Shown here: piece after piece, positions 48,453-58,257 of the stretch
Numbering within the stretch: the stretch's first letter is position 1
How the letters are laid out: the number at the start of each line of letters is the position of its first letter
Assembly (NCBI GenBank): GCA_002347265.1
Contig: DDYB01000034.1
Location: 744-63,162 of the forward strand
DNA from: Desulfobacteraceae bacterium UBA2245
GTDB taxonomy: Bacteria > Desulfobacterota > Desulfobacteria > Desulfobacterales > UBA2245
DNA length: 62,419 nt
Reading direction: 5' to 3'
Translations under genes and position numbers: made by a program
The notes under the pieces: generated by a model
What the model was told of the DNA's origin: nothing
Databases searched by the model: none
What the model saw: only the letters and a program-made list of their open reading frames with translations

Positions 48453-50882
48453 ATGATACTGCCAGATAAACCTGCCGAGATCAGCATAGAGAACGAGATG
48501 AAAAAATCGTATCTCGATTATGCCATGAGCGTGATCATTGGAAGAGCCCTGCCCGATGTTCGGGACGGCCTCAAACCGGTTCACCGGCGCATTCTTTATG
48601 CAATGGGCGAATTGAAAAACGACTGGAACAAGCCCTACAAGAAGTCCGCCCGAATCGTCGGCGATGTGATCGGCAAGTATCATCCGCATGGAGACAGCGC
48701 GGTGTACGACACGATTGTGCGGATGGCGCAGGACTTTTCCATGCGTTATCCCCTGGTGGACGGCCAGGGAAACTTCGGGTCAATTGACGGAGATCCGCCG
48801 GCGGCCATGCGTTACACCGAAATCCGCATGACCCGGCTGGCGCACCATGTGCTCGATGATCTTGAGAAGGAGACCGTCGATTTTACGCCCAACTACGATG
48901 AATCCCTTGTCGAGCCCGCGGTGATGCCTTCCAGAATTCCTTCTCTGCTGGTCAACGGATCATCCGGAATCGCCGTTGGGATGGCCACCAATATTCCGCC
49001 GCACAATCTTTTCGAGATCATCGAAGGCATCAAGGCGGTCATAGATTGCCCGGAAATCGACTGCCTTCGATTGATGGAGATCATCCCCGGGCCGGACTTT
49101 CCCACCGGGGCGATGATCTACGGCGTTCAGGGAATTTCGGAAGCCTATCGGACCGGCCGCGGAATCATCCGTGTCCGCGCACGAATGATGGTTGAAATCG
49201 ACAAACGCACGGGCAGCGAAACCGTGGTGGTCACTGAAATTCCCTATCAGGTCAACAAAGCCAGGGTGATTGAAAAGATCGCCGAGCTGGTCAAGAACAA
49301 ACAGATCGAAGGAATCCGCTATGTGCGCGACGAGTCCGACCGTGAGGGAATGCGCATTGCCGTCGGACTGAAAAAAGACCAGATGTCCGAGGTGGTGATC
49401 AATCAGCTTTACAAGCACACGCAGCTGGAAAACAGCTTCGGAATCATTTTCCTTGCCGTGGTCAACAATCGTCCTCAGGTGTTAAACCTCAAGGAACTGA
49501 TCGAGTTTTTCATTCTGCACCGCAAGGAGATCATCGTCCGCCGTACCCGCTACGATCTGCGCAAGGCCGAAGAGCGCGCCCATATTTTGCAAGGTCTGAA
49601 GATCGCCCTGGATCATCTGGATGCGGTGGTTGCCATGATCCGGGCATCCAAAACACCGGTTGAAGCCAAGGAGCGGTTGGTGGGAACCTTCGACCTGAGT
49701 CCGATTCAGGCGCAGGCAATTCTGGATATGCGCCTGCAGCGGTTGACCGGTCTGGAACGGGAAAAAATTCTGCAGGAATACGAGGCGGTTCTTCAGGATA
49801 TTGCCCGGTACCGTGAAATTCTTGCCAGCGAGCGTCTCGTTCTCAATCTGATCAAGGAAGAACTTTCGGAAATTCAAGGGGATTTCGGAGATGCGCGCCG
49901 CACGGAGATTGTCAGGGATACCAAAGAGATCACCATTGAGGACATGATCGTTGAGGAAGACATGGTGGTGACGGTTTCAAACAGCGGCTACATCAAGCGA
50001 ACGCCGATTACCGTATATCAAAGCCAGCGTCGGGGCGGGCGCGGCAAAACCGCCATGATTACCAAGGATGAGGATTTTGTCGAGCGGCTCTTTGTGGCTT
50101 CCACCCATCATACGTTCATGTTCTTCACCAGCAAGGGAAAGGTCTACTGGTGCAAGGTCTACGATATCCCCCAGGCCGGTCGTACCAGTCGCGGAAAGGC
50201 GCTGGTCAACCTGCTGGACCTTGCGACTGATGAACGGGTCACTACGATTCTGGCCGTGCCGTCCTTTGAGTTGGGGTATTATGTGATCATGGCGACCCGG
50301 CAGGGAGTGGTGAAAAAAACCGATCTGATGGCCTTCAGCAGGCCCCGTACCGGAGGAATTATCGCCCTGAATCTGGATGAGGACGACGAGCTGATTGCGG
50401 CCAGAATTTCCGACGGCGCGAGAAACGTGTTTCTGGGGTCGGCCCAGGGCAAATCCATCCGGTTTCATGAGTCGGATATACGGCCGTCGAGCCGTACGGC
50501 CCGAGGCGTACGGGGCATGAGCCTGGCCAGGGGAGACCGCGTCGTGGGTATGGAGGTCCTGAGCTTCGGGCAGACGCTGCTGGTTGCGACTGAACGAGGG
50601 TTTGGAAAGCGTACGGTGATCGAAGAGTATCCGGTTCAAAAGCGCGGCGGCAAAGGAGTGATTACCATCAAAACCGGCGAGCGCAACGGTCAGGTGGTTA
50701 CCATACTGTTCGCGGACGAAAGCAACGATCTGATGCTGGTTACCGATGCCGGCAAGCTGATCCGCATGCCGGTCGGCGGTATTTCCGTCATCAGCCGGAA
50801 CACCCAGGGGGTTAAGCTCATCGAGATTGAAGCCGATGAAAGAGTGGTCGGCGCGGCGATGCTGTCGGAGGATGAAACCTGA
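48453..50882 (+). CDS. gyrA: DNA gyrase subunit A
   Basis: The 809-residue subunit cuts and rejoins DNA to introduce negative supercoils. The active Tyr121 is in AAMRYTEIRM. The quinolone region reads HPHGDSAVYDTIVRM, with Ser82 and Asp86 in the wild-type (sensitive) state. The C-terminal wrapping domain has the GyrA box QRRGGRGK, separating it from ParC. GGGGAG precedes the ATG at 48453. gpsA follows after 70 bases. Confidence 0.97.
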   Translation: MILPDKPAEISIENEMKKSYLDYAMSVIIGRALPDVRDGLKPVHRRILYAMGELKNDWNKPYKKSARIVGDVIGKYHPHGDSAVYDTIVRMAQDFSMRYPLVDGQGNFGSIDGDPPAAMRYTEIRMTRLAHHVLDDLEKETVDFTPNYDESLVEPAVMPSRIPSLLVNGSSGIAVGMATNIPPHNLFEIIEGIKAVIDCPEIDCLRLMEIIPGPDFPTGAMIYGVQGISEAYRTGRGIIRVRARMMVEIDKRTGSETVVVTEIPYQVNKARVIEKIAELVKNKQIEGIRYVRDESDREGMRIAVGLKKDQMSEVVINQLYKHTQLENSFGIIFLAVVNNRPQVLNLKELIEFFILHRKEIIVRRTRYDLRKAEERAHILQGLKIALDHLDAVVAMIRASKTPVEAKERLVGTFDLSPIQAQAILDMRLQRLTGLEREKILQEYEAVLQDIARYREILASERLVLNLIKEELSEIQGDFGDARRTEIVRDTKEITIEDMIVEEDMVVTVSNSGYIKRTPITVYQSQRRGGRGKTAMITKDEDFVERLFVASTHHTFMFFTSKGKVYWCKVYDIPQAGRTSRGKALVNLLDLATDERVTTILAVPSFELGYYVIMATRQGVVKKTDLMAFSRPRTGGIIALNLDEDDELIAARISDGARNVFLGSAQGKSIRFHESDIRPSSRTARGVRGMSLARGDRVVGMEVLSFGQTLLVATERGFGKRTVIEEYPVQKRGGKGVITIKTGERNGQVVTILFADESNDLMLVTDAGKLIRMPVGGISVISRNTQGVKLIEIEADERVVGAAMLSEDET

Positions 50883-50952
50883 TGAGTTCAGATGCCCCCG
50901 GACAGGGCCGCCGGGAAACGTGAGAATTGAATCAATGAAACAGGATCTGAAT

Positions 50953-51969
50953 ATGCATGCGGTAAAAATCGCCGTGGTCGGCGCCGGAAGCTGGGGTACG
51001 GCTCTGGCCAATGTGCTGGCTTTAAAAGGATTTCAAGTTGATCTGTGGGTGTACGAGGAGGAAGTCTGCCGGCAGATTCTGGAGCTGAGGGAAAATCAGG
51101 TGTTTCTTTCCGGCGTGAAGCTTTCGGAAAACCTCGTGCCTTCAAACGATCTGGTGAAGGTGGTTCGAGAAAAGGACCTGCTGGTGCTGGTGGTGCCTTC
51201 ACATTTCATGAGAGATGTCGCCGGGAAGATCGCTCCTCATGTGTCCGGGCGTACCGTGATTGTGTCGGCATCCAAGGGAATCGAAAACCAGACGTTTCTC
51301 ACCATGTCCGGGGTGATTCAGGAGAATCTGCCGGATCGATCGGATAAAAATCTGGCGGTGCTCTCTGGTCCGACCTTTGCCCGTGAGGTGGCCATGCAGG
51401 TGCCGTCGGTGGTTACCGTAGCGGCCAGGGATTTTGAAACGGCCGGTTGGGTGCAGCGGATTTTTGCAACCCCTTATTTCAGGGTTTACACCAATGACGA
51501 TGTGATCGGCGTGGAACTCGGCGGGGCCGTCAAAAACGTGATTGCCATTGCATCGGGAATCATCGACGGATTGAAGCTCGGACTCAATACCCGCGCTGCC
51601 CTGATAACCCGCGGACTCACGGAAATCCGGCGTCTGGGGCTCAAGCTCGGCGCCAACCCCCGGACCTTTATCGGTCTGGCCGGCGTGGGAGACCTGATCC
51701 TCACCTGCACCGGCGAGCTGAGCCGGAATTATACCCTGGGAAAGAAAATCGGCGAGGGAAGAAAGTTAAAAGACATTTTATCCGAAATGCGAATGGTGGC
51801 CGAGGGCGTCAAAACCGCCAAATCGGTCTATAATCTTTCCCTTCGGATGAATGTGGAGATGCCGATTTCCCAGGAGATTTACCATATCCTTTATGAGAAT
51901 CTTTCTCCGGGCGAAGCGTTGTATCGTCTGATGACCCGGAATTTGAAACAAGAACTCGATGAACAGTAG
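50953..51969 (+). CDS. gpsA: Glycerol-3-phosphate dehydrogenase [NAD(P)+]
   Basis: The 338-residue enzyme makes sn-glycerol 3-phosphate for phospholipids. It has the NAD(P) motif VVGAGSWGTALANVLA, the segment SASKGIENQTF, catalytic Lys in GGAVKNVIAIASG, and TRGLTEIRRLG. The ATG at 50953 is favoured by AGGA 7 bases upstream; an ATG at 50935 (six residues longer) is possible. Confidence 0.95.
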   Translation: MHAVKIAVVGAGSWGTALANVLALKGFQVDLWVYEEEVCRQILELRENQVFLSGVKLSENLVPSNDLVKVVREKDLLVLVVPSHFMRDVAGKIAPHVSGRTVIVSASKGIENQTFLTMSGVIQENLPDRSDKNLAVLSGPTFAREVAMQVPSVVTVAARDFETAGWVQRIFATPYFRVYTNDDVIGVELGGAVKNVIAIASGIIDGLKLGLNTRAALITRGLTEIRRLGLKLGANPRTFIGLAGVGDLILTCTGELSRNYTLGKKIGEGRKLKDILSEMRMVAEGVKTAKSVYNLSLRMNVEMPISQEIYHILYENLSPGEALYRLMTRNLKQELDEQ

Positions 51970-52022
51970 GAAACCGGCTGTCGCCCCTGCCGCCGATGCA
52001 TCAGAGGACAAACCATCGCAAT

Positions 52023-52778
52023 ATGGAAAATTCCCGGCTCCATCCAGGCGAAGGACATCGCGACCGTCTCCGGCAAAGGTTCCTTCGCGCCGGGCTGGAC
52101 GGTTTTCACGATTATGAGGTGATCGAACTGCTCCTGACCCTGGCCACTCCCCGCAAAGACTGCAAAGTTGCGGCTAAGGCGGTTATGGAGAAGTTCCAGA
52201 CGCTTCCGGCGGCATTGGAAGCTTCCAGCGAAGCGCTCATGGCGGTCGAAGGCATCGGCGCCAGGAATGTTCTCGGCATCAAGCTGATCAAGGCGGTTGC
52301 GGACCGGTATCTGGAGCACCGGCTTTTGGGACTGAATCCGATTGTCGGCAATTCCCGCCAGTTGTTTGATTATCTGTATCTCAGACTTCGTGATCGAAAG
52401 CGGGAATGCTTCAAGGTCCTGTTTCTCAATGCCAAAAATCAGGTGATTGCCGCCAAGGTTCTTTTTGAAGGCACGCTGACGGCCAGCTGCGTATATCCCC
52501 GGGAGGTGGTTCAGACTGCTCTGGATCATCATGCCGCAGCCCTGATATGTGTGCATAATCATCCATCCGGAGACCCGGCGCCTTCGTCCGAGGATATTGC
52601 CGTCACCCGTCAGTTGATTTTCGCCTGCCGGGTGATGGATATCGTGGTTCATGAGCATATTATTATCGGAAATAATAGATATTTCAGTTTTGCCGATCAG
52701 GGAATGATCCGCAAGATTCACTTGGAATATGAGCAACATCCTGGATCCGGGCAGGCGCCGGGCGAGAAGATCCCATGA
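52023..52778 (+). CDS. radC: RadC/JAB-domain (JAMM) protein
   Basis: The 251-residue protein has a helix-hairpin-helix region (AVEGIGARNVLGIKLIKA) and a RadC domain with the metal motif CVHNHPSGDPAPSSED and VVHEHIIIG. Despite the name, a role in DNA repair is not firmly proven for the family. The ATG at 52023 is near the conserved GHRDRLRQRF; one at 51996 is also in frame. Its stop overlaps the next gene (ATGA). Confidence 0.9.
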   Translation: MENSRLHPGEGHRDRLRQRFLRAGLDGFHDYEVIELLLTLATPRKDCKVAAKAVMEKFQTLPAALEASSEALMAVEGIGARNVLGIKLIKAVADRYLEHRLLGLNPIVGNSRQLFDYLYLRLRDRKRECFKVLFLNAKNQVIAAKVLFEGTLTASCVYPREVVQTALDHHAAALICVHNHPSGDPAPSSEDIAVTRQLIFACRVMDIVVHEHIIIGNNRYFSFADQGMIRKIHLEYEQHPGSGQAPGEKIP

Positions 52779-53056
52779 ACGATGAAAACCGTGAAACGTC
52801 TCCCTGTTTCGGGGAACTGGATAGTGTCTTTCCTCAGACCGCAAGCGGATTGCGAAGTGTGCCGGAGAGCTGCCTGGCATGTGAACTGAAAACCGAATGT
52901 TTGAGATCCGCCATGTCCAAAGGCGGTGCTTTGAATCTTCGAGAGGAACGCATTGACAGTGCTTATGCATCCGGAAGAATTGGTTTTTTTCGAAGATGGT
53001 CCGGAAAGAAGGAAATTCAGAAAAAGCTTAAAGACACGTCACGCATTCGCAAATGA
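52775..53056 (+). CDS. Small cysteine-containing protein of unknown function (93 aa)
   Basis: The protein has a compact Cys set, ESCLACELKTECLRSAM, and a basic C-terminal tail. It has no signal peptide. It overlaps radC by four bases and ends 13 bases before pgk, so it is part of the radC-pgk transcript. No function can be assigned; a small metal-binding fold is plausible. Confidence 0.72.
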   Translation: MNDENRETSPCFGELDSVFPQTASGLRSVPESCLACELKTECLRSAMSKGGALNLREERIDSAYASGRIGFFRRWSGKKEIQKKLKDTSRIRK

Positions 53057-53069
53057 AAGGAGCGGCCCC

Positions 53070-54272
53070 ATGAAGACAATCAGAGACGTTTCGATTTCCG
53101 GGAAAAGAGTGCTTTTTCGCGTGGATTTCAATGTGCCTTTGGATGAGAATCAGAATATCCGGGATGATTCAAGAATCCGGGCGGTTCTGCCGTCGCTTCA
53201 ATATGCCCTGGACCATAACGCCCGACTGATCATTGCATCTCATCTGGGAAGGCCCAAGGGAAAGGTGGTGCCCGCAATGCGCCTGGCGCCGGCGGCCAAG
53301 CGGCTGGGACGGCTGCTTGAAAAAGAGGTCAAAATGGCGCCGGACTGCGTCGGACCGCAGGTAAAACAGATGGTGGACGCCATGCAGGCCGGCGAGGTGG
53401 TTTTGCTTGAAAATCTTCGTTTCCACCCGGAAGAACAGGCGAACGATGAAAAGTTCGCTCGGCAACTGGCCGAACTCTGCGATGTTTACGTCAATGACGC
53501 TTTTGCCGTGTCTCACCGCGCCCATGCGTCCGTGGAAGCAATCACCCGGTTTGCGCCGGTGTCGGCGGCCGGTTTTCTGCTGCACAGCGAGGTGGAATAC
53601 TTCAGGAAGGCGATGGCGGATCCCAGCCGGCCGCTGGTGGCCATCGTGGGCGGCGCCAAGGTTTCCAGCAAACTGGCGGCTCTGGAAAACATGCTTGAGC
53701 ATGTTGACAAGTTCATCATCGGCGGCGCCATGGCCAATACCTTTTTAAAAAGCGCAGGCTGCGAGGTTGGAAAGTCCATGATCGAGGAAGAACTGGTGGA
53801 TGTGGCCGGCGCCATCATGCAAAAGGCCGGTCAAAAGGGAATCCGGTTCTATCTTCCCGTGGATGCGGTGGTCGCCGACCGGATGGATCCCAAAGCGGAC
53901 ATCAGGATCGTGCCGGTGCATGAGATTCCGAAGGACTGGATGGCTCTGGATATCGGGCCGGCAACGATTACGCTGTACCGGGAAGTGCTCGGGGATGCAA
54001 AGACCATCATCTGGAACGGACCGATGGGGGTCTTTGAAATGGATGCTTTCAGCCGGGGGACAATGGAGATGGTCCACGCGGTAGCCGACAGCTACGCCCT
54101 TTCCATTGTCGGCGGAGGGGATACGGATGTGGCGGTTCACAAGTCCGGACAAACGGACCGGATCACCTATATCTCGACCGGCGGCGGGGCGTTTCTGGAA
54201 CTTCTGGAGGGAAAATCGCTTCCAGGGGTTGTCGCGCTGGAGGCTGCCGATGATGCGCATCAAGGGGGATAA
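53070..54272 (+). CDS. pgk: Phosphoglycerate kinase
   Basis: The 400-residue glycolytic enzyme shows FRVDFNVPLD, ASHLGRPKG, LLENLRFHPEE, VNDAFAVSHRAHAS and VGGAKVSSK. The C-terminal nucleotide domain has WNGPMGVFE and VGGGDTDVAV (usual form is GGGDS/T). AAAGGAG lies upstream of the ATG at 53070. Its TAA overlaps the next ATG by one base. Confidence 0.97.
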   Translation: MKTIRDVSISGKRVLFRVDFNVPLDENQNIRDDSRIRAVLPSLQYALDHNARLIIASHLGRPKGKVVPAMRLAPAAKRLGRLLEKEVKMAPDCVGPQVKQMVDAMQAGEVVLLENLRFHPEEQANDEKFARQLAELCDVYVNDAFAVSHRAHASVEAITRFAPVSAAGFLLHSEVEYFRKAMADPSRPLVAIVGGAKVSSKLAALENMLEHVDKFIIGGAMANTFLKSAGCEVGKSMIEEELVDVAGAIMQKAGQKGIRFYLPVDAVVADRMDPKADIRIVPVHEIPKDWMALDIGPATITLYREVLGDAKTIIWNGPMGVFEMDAFSRGTMEMVHAVADSYALSIVGGGDTDVAVHKSGQTDRITYISTGGGAFLELLEGKSLPGVVALEAADDAHQGG

Positions 54273-54985
54273 TGCAGATGGCTTTTTCCCGCCTGTCTGC
54301 CCGGATTCTTGTCCCGGCCGCGATCGTGGCCGGGACGATATTTTTTGGCATCTACTGGTTCAGGGATCCCCTTTGGAATGGTCTGACCGGCGCATATCAG
54401 CTGTTTGCAGACCGCGATAAAATTACCGATTTCATCAGCGCATTTGGCGTAAACGCTCCGTTGGCATTTGTCGGAGTTCAGATATTGCAGGTATTGCTGG
54501 CGCCCATTCCCGGAGAGGCCAGCGGTTTTATCGGAGGATACCTTTTCGGCGTCCTTCCAGGGCTTTTGTACTCCAGCATCGGCCTTGCCATCGGTTCCTG
54601 GCTGAATTTTGCGATTGGACGGTTTCTGGGAAGGCGTTATATCCGCAAGTTGATTCCATCCGTTCAGCTTGAGAAAATGGACCGGCTGGTCAAAAGACAG
54701 GGCGTTATCGCGCTGTTTGTGCTTTTTCTTTTTCCGGGATTTCCAAAGGATTATCTGTGTTATTTTCTGGGAATCAGCGCCATGTCAACAAAAGTGTTTC
54801 TGATTCTGGCTGCTTTCGGGCGGATTCCGGGAACCCTGCTGCTCAGCCTGCAGGGAGCGTTTCTCTTCGATAAGATGTATGCATGGTTTGCGCTGGTTAT
54901 GGCGGTATGTCTGTTTCTGGCTCTTTGGGCCTATCGTTGCCGGGAGCGACTTTATGCCTGGCTTGAAAAAATGAATGGAAGCTGA
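54272..54985 (+). CDS. TVP38/TMEM64 family (DedA-like) membrane protein
   Basis: The 237-residue protein has five to six membrane helices and the family motif GEASGFIGGYLFGVLPG, followed by GSWLNFAIGRFLGRRY and FLFPGFPKDYLCYFLGIS. Related proteins move lipids across the membrane or affect membrane homeostasis. Its start overlaps the pgk stop (TAATG); an ATG at 54278 is possible. Confidence 0.88.
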   Translation: MQMAFSRLSARILVPAAIVAGTIFFGIYWFRDPLWNGLTGAYQLFADRDKITDFISAFGVNAPLAFVGVQILQVLLAPIPGEASGFIGGYLFGVLPGLLYSSIGLAIGSWLNFAIGRFLGRRYIRKLIPSVQLEKMDRLVKRQGVIALFVLFLFPGFPKDYLCYFLGISAMSTKVFLILAAFGRIPGTLLLSLQGAFLFDKMYAWFALVMAVCLFLALWAYRCRERLYAWLEKMNGS

Positions 54986-55119
54986 TTTCCCCCGCCGTTG
55001 ACGCTTGCGCTGAATAATGGTATTGATAATCGAAACTTGCGGATCCTTGTAAAACACGTGAGAAGTCTCCGCTTTTCTTCCAACCATTGTCATTCATTCA
55101 CAACTGACGGGGGGCGACA

Positions 55120-56181
55120 TTGGCATACTGGTGCGTCAGGGAGGAAATCAGTCAGGCAAATCGACTGAGGCGATCCTATTACGAGCTTCTGAGAGATGAT
55201 CTGGATCAATTCATCATTCAATACGCGATGATCGATTCCTACCAGAATTTTGCCCGGAAAAATATCCCCTACCCCTTTGTTGAAAAACGGGAGCTTAAAC
55301 CTAGAGCCCGTATTCCGGATCAGGAATACGAACTGCAGAATACCTTTCTGGTGGTCTTCGTTGAAGACATCATTCCCGCGATTCACAAAAAATACATTCG
55401 CTTTTTTGATGTCAATAAAACCACCAAGAGCAATCTTCTGGTTTCCGAATCTCTGTCCATTGTGGAAAACTACGAGCGAAATCAGAAATATCTTGATTCG
55501 GCTCATTTCGTTGACTTTTTGAAGAACCTGCTGCCGATTGATTACGCCCTGCTCATTCAGAGGGATCCGGCCAGTCGGGTCAGGGATCGATATCGTCTGT
55601 CTCATTTCCACGTCAGAATCGACTGGCCGATCGCCGATGCAGCGGAGGATCTGGCGCGAAGCCTTCGGTATATTTCCAAGGATATCTATGAAAAGGGCGA
55701 CAAATACGCCGAGGATATTCAGAAAAAGTTTTTCGAGTATTATGGGCTGCCGGTGATGGCGGGTGGAAGAAGAACGGCGGCCATTGTGGCGGCGCAATAC
55801 CTCAAGCGGGTTCCCTGCATTACCACGGTGTACGTTGGAAGCAGCGAGGCAAGAGCCCTGATTCGAATCTCGGAAAGAGGGATTTCAAAGACCATTCTCA
55901 TGCAATTTACCGATGAGGAGGTCCGGCAGTTTGTCAAGAGTCACAACATGGAGCTTCGTACCTTCAACAAGAATTATGCCGTTGCTCACGGGAAAAACGA
56001 AACCGTTTGCATTTTTCAGGCGGCTTACACCCTCACCAATCAGGCACGTCCCCCGGACGACGGGAAACTTCGGGAGATTAAACCGGATCTCAACTGGTTG
56101 AGCGTCGGGGCGCAGAGCATTCTTCCAAAACCGGGCGTGTGGAAGTATCCTCCGCTGGCCATCAATGTGATTTATTTATAG
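55120..56181 (+). CDS. Protein of unknown function (353 aa), TTG start
   Basis: I do not recognise this protein. It is soluble, with a helical first half (LRDDLDQFIIQYAMIDSYQN) and a more strand-rich second half (GLPVMAGGRRTAAIVAAQYL, VYVGSSEARALIRISERGIS). No classic catalytic motif is visible. It begins with TTG, supported by GGGGGG 7 bases upstream; there is no in-frame ATG for 36 codons. It stands alone after a 134-base gap, and the next genes are on the opposite strand. Confidence 0.75.
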   Translation: MAYWCVREEISQANRLRRSYYELLRDDLDQFIIQYAMIDSYQNFARKNIPYPFVEKRELKPRARIPDQEYELQNTFLVVFVEDIIPAIHKKYIRFFDVNKTTKSNLLVSESLSIVENYERNQKYLDSAHFVDFLKNLLPIDYALLIQRDPASRVRDRYRLSHFHVRIDWPIADAAEDLARSLRYISKDIYEKGDKYAEDIQKKFFEYYGLPVMAGGRRTAAIVAAQYLKRVPCITTVYVGSSEARALIRISERGISKTILMQFTDEEVRQFVKSHNMELRTFNKNYAVAHGKNETVCIFQAAYTLTNQARPPDDGKLREIKPDLNWLSVGAQSILPKPGVWKYPPLAINVIYL

Positions 56182-56260
56182 GAAAAGCAATCCCCGCGGA
56201 ACAGGGCCGGGACATAACCGGCTTGGGCTCGAATGAAACGTGTCCGGAGTCGGGTTCCAT

Positions 56261-56450
56261 TCACCTTTTCACCCCATCATCGGGAATATTGAAGTGCGGA
56301 TGGGCCGGGTCCGCCGGAAGCTTTTCCATGAACGCCGTCCAGATGGGCAGCGCGGCTCTGACACCGGTTTTCGGTTTTCCCGATGCGCTGCGGCCGTCGT
56401 TTCAGCCCCACACTCGGGCGGTACACCAAGGCGAAAACCCAGAGAAAGAG
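56261..56450 (-). pseudogene. Remnant of the C terminus of a PBP1A-type penicillin-binding protein
   Basis: On the minus strand one frame reads FSGFSPWCTARVWG, a TGA, then NDGRSASGKPKTGVRAALPI and WTAFMEKLPADPAHPHFNIP, ending at a TGA (56261-56263). Class A penicillin-binding proteins end in the same way (WFVGFSP..., VWVGNDDGRS...GKTGARAAAPIWVDFM). The in-frame stop and the absence of the rest of the gene show it is a remnant. It fills the 322-base gap 56182-56503 downstream of cobO. Confidence 0.6.
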
Positions 56451-56503
56451 CACCCTTATAGTTATTGGCCGCGCCGGTTTTTCGGCAACGGCTTTGGCCG
56501 AAA

Positions 56504-57019
56504 TTATTTTTCTATGCCTACCCGCGCCTGAACTCCTTGCTGGTAGTAATGTTTGATTTCTTTCATTTCCGTGACCAGATCGGCCTTTTCAATCACCCTG
56601 GGGTCGGCGCCGCGCCCGGTGATGACCAGCTCCATGTGGTCCGGCTTCGCGTCAATGATCTCCAGAAGGGCTTCCACGGGAAAAAGTCCGCACATCACCG
56701 CTACGTTTCCTTCTTCCATGATCACGACGTCGTGCTGTCCGGCTGCGACCACTGCCTTGATTCGCTCCAGGCCTTTCCGGGCGGCTTCGATTTCATCCGG
56801 AGACGGCTGGCCCTTGACAAATTTGCCCCGGCCGAACTGTTCCACGGTGATCAGGTCGGAAAATTTTCTCAATGCCTTGATTTCACTGTAATCGCCCATT
56901 TTCAGAAACTGGGCGATAAACACTTTCAGACCGGCGCCCGCGGCGCGGATCGACAGCCCCAGAGCTGCCGTGGTTTTTCCTTTTCCGTCTCCCGTATAAA
57001 CCTGAACGTATCCTTTCAT
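56504..57019 (-). CDS. cobO: Cob(I)alamin adenosyltransferase (CobO/BtuR type)
   Basis: The 171-residue enzyme adenosylates corrinoids. It has an N-terminal P-loop GDGKGKTTAALG, plus HDVVIMEEGNVA and ELVITGRGADP, diagnostic of CobO. Its start overlaps the stop of the U32 gene by four bases, so the two are co-translated. Adenosylcobalamin is used by mutases and ribonucleotide reductases in anaerobes. Confidence 0.94.
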   Translation of the reverse strand: MKGYVQVYTGDGKGKTTAALGLSIRAAGAGLKVFIAQFLKMGDYSEIKALRKFSDLITVEQFGRGKFVKGQPSPDEIEAARKGLERIKAVVAAGQHDVVIMEEGNVAVMCGLFPVEALLEIIDAKPDHMELVITGRGADPRVIEKADLVTEMKEIKHYYQQGVQARVGIEK

Positions 57020-58257
57020 TCGCCATCTCCCTTGTCATGGATTGTTCGAAAAAGGTCATTGGCCCCGCATGGGCCCGTTAACCTGATAACAGCCTGCGTG
57101 TTGGGTTGAGCGTGGGGCATGGGACATCCCTGGCCGTTGAGAATTTCCAGAATCCGATCGCGCCGGAGCGGTCCTTTGGGCGCAAGGATTTCAATCGCAT
57201 CGCCTTTGATGATTTTGTTGCGGACAAAAACCGCAACCGTGTCTTCGGAAATCGGCTCGATCACCTTTCCCGCGAACCGCGCATGAGCGCAGGGGGCTGC
57301 CGGGCCGTAATTCGGACGGAGCTGTTCCGGATCCTTAAGGTAAAACCCGGTGCAATGCCCGCGCTCGGTCACCTTGCCGAGTTCTTCGATCCAATGCGGG
57401 CGCGTCCGATAAGTATTTGGATTTTCATGGTATGCATCGACGGCTTCCCGGTAGGTTTTAACCGTGGTGGCGACATAATGGATTCCCTTCATCCGGCCTT
57501 CGATTTTAAGGGCGCAGATGCCGGCTTGAATCAGCTCGGGAAGATGTTCGATCATGCAAAGATCCCTGGAATTGAAAACATAGCTTCCCCGCTCATCCTG
57601 CATAAAGGGGAAATACTGGCCGGGTCTGGTTTCTTCCATGACCGCGTATTTCCACCGGCATGGCTGGCTGCACATGCCGCGGTTTCCGTCGCGATCGGCC
57701 AGAAAGCTGCTTAAAAGACACCGGCCCGAATAGGCGATGCACATGGCGCCATGGACAAAGGCCTCTACCGGCATCGAGGTTTTTTGAACCAGTTCCCGGA
57801 TTTCATCTATGGATAATTCCCGGGCGGCATTGATCCGGGCGACGCCCTGACGTTTCCAGAACTGGGCGCTGCCGGCGCTGGTCACATTGGCCTGAGTGCT
57901 CAGGTGCAGGGGAATGCCCGGAATGCGTTTCCGCGCCTCTTCGATAATGCCGGGGTCTGCGGCAATCACTGCGTCCGGCCCGATTTCACCCAGGGCTTCC
58001 AGGTATGATGCAATCGGTTCAAGTTCATGATTTCGAGGATAAATGTTGCAGGCCACGTAGACCTTTACACCGTTGCGGTGGGCGAATGCCACAGCCCGCC
58101 GCAGTTCTTCGAGGGTGAAATTTCCTGAAAAATTTCTCAGGCTGAAATCTTTTCCACCAAGATATACGGCATCGGCGCCGAAAGCAACGGCGATTTCCAG
58201 CTTTTCAAAGTTGCCGGCCGGCGCCAGCAGTTCGATTTTGTTTTCATTGTCGTGCAT
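57016..58257 (-). CDS. U32 family protein (TrhP/YegQ-like, tRNA or rRNA hydroxylation)
   Basis: The 413-residue protein starts ELLAPAGNFEKLEIAVAFGADAVYLGG and has the U32 core GAMCIAYSGRCLLSS...RGMCSQPCRWKY with clustered Cys that bind an iron-sulfur centre. Family members thought to be peptidases in fact hydroxylate RNA (TrhP/RlhA), using prephenate-derived chemistry. KIEGRMKGIHYVATTVKTYR is also conserved. It lies upstream of and overlaps cobO. Confidence 0.9.
   Translation of the reverse strand: MHDNENKIELLAPAGNFEKLEIAVAFGADAVYLGGKDFSLRNFSGNFTLEELRRAVAFAHRNGVKVYVACNIYPRNHELEPIASYLEALGEIGPDAVIAADPGIIEEARKRIPGIPLHLSTQANVTSAGSAQFWKRQGVARINAARELSIDEIRELVQKTSMPVEAFVHGAMCIAYSGRCLLSSFLADRDGNRGMCSQPCRWKYAVMEETRPGQYFPFMQDERGSYVFNSRDLCMIEHLPELIQAGICALKIEGRMKGIHYVATTVKTYREAVDAYHENPNTYRTRPHWIEELGKVTERGHCTGFYLKDPEQLRPNYGPAAPCAHARFAGKVIEPISEDTVAVFVRNKIIKGDAIEILAPKGPLRRDRILEILNGQGCPMPHAQPNTQAVIRLTGPCGANDLFRTIHDKGDGE

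Noticed and set aside
49977..51011. 344-codon open frame opposite gyrA and gpsA
   Set aside because: Antisense to two certain genes, no domain.
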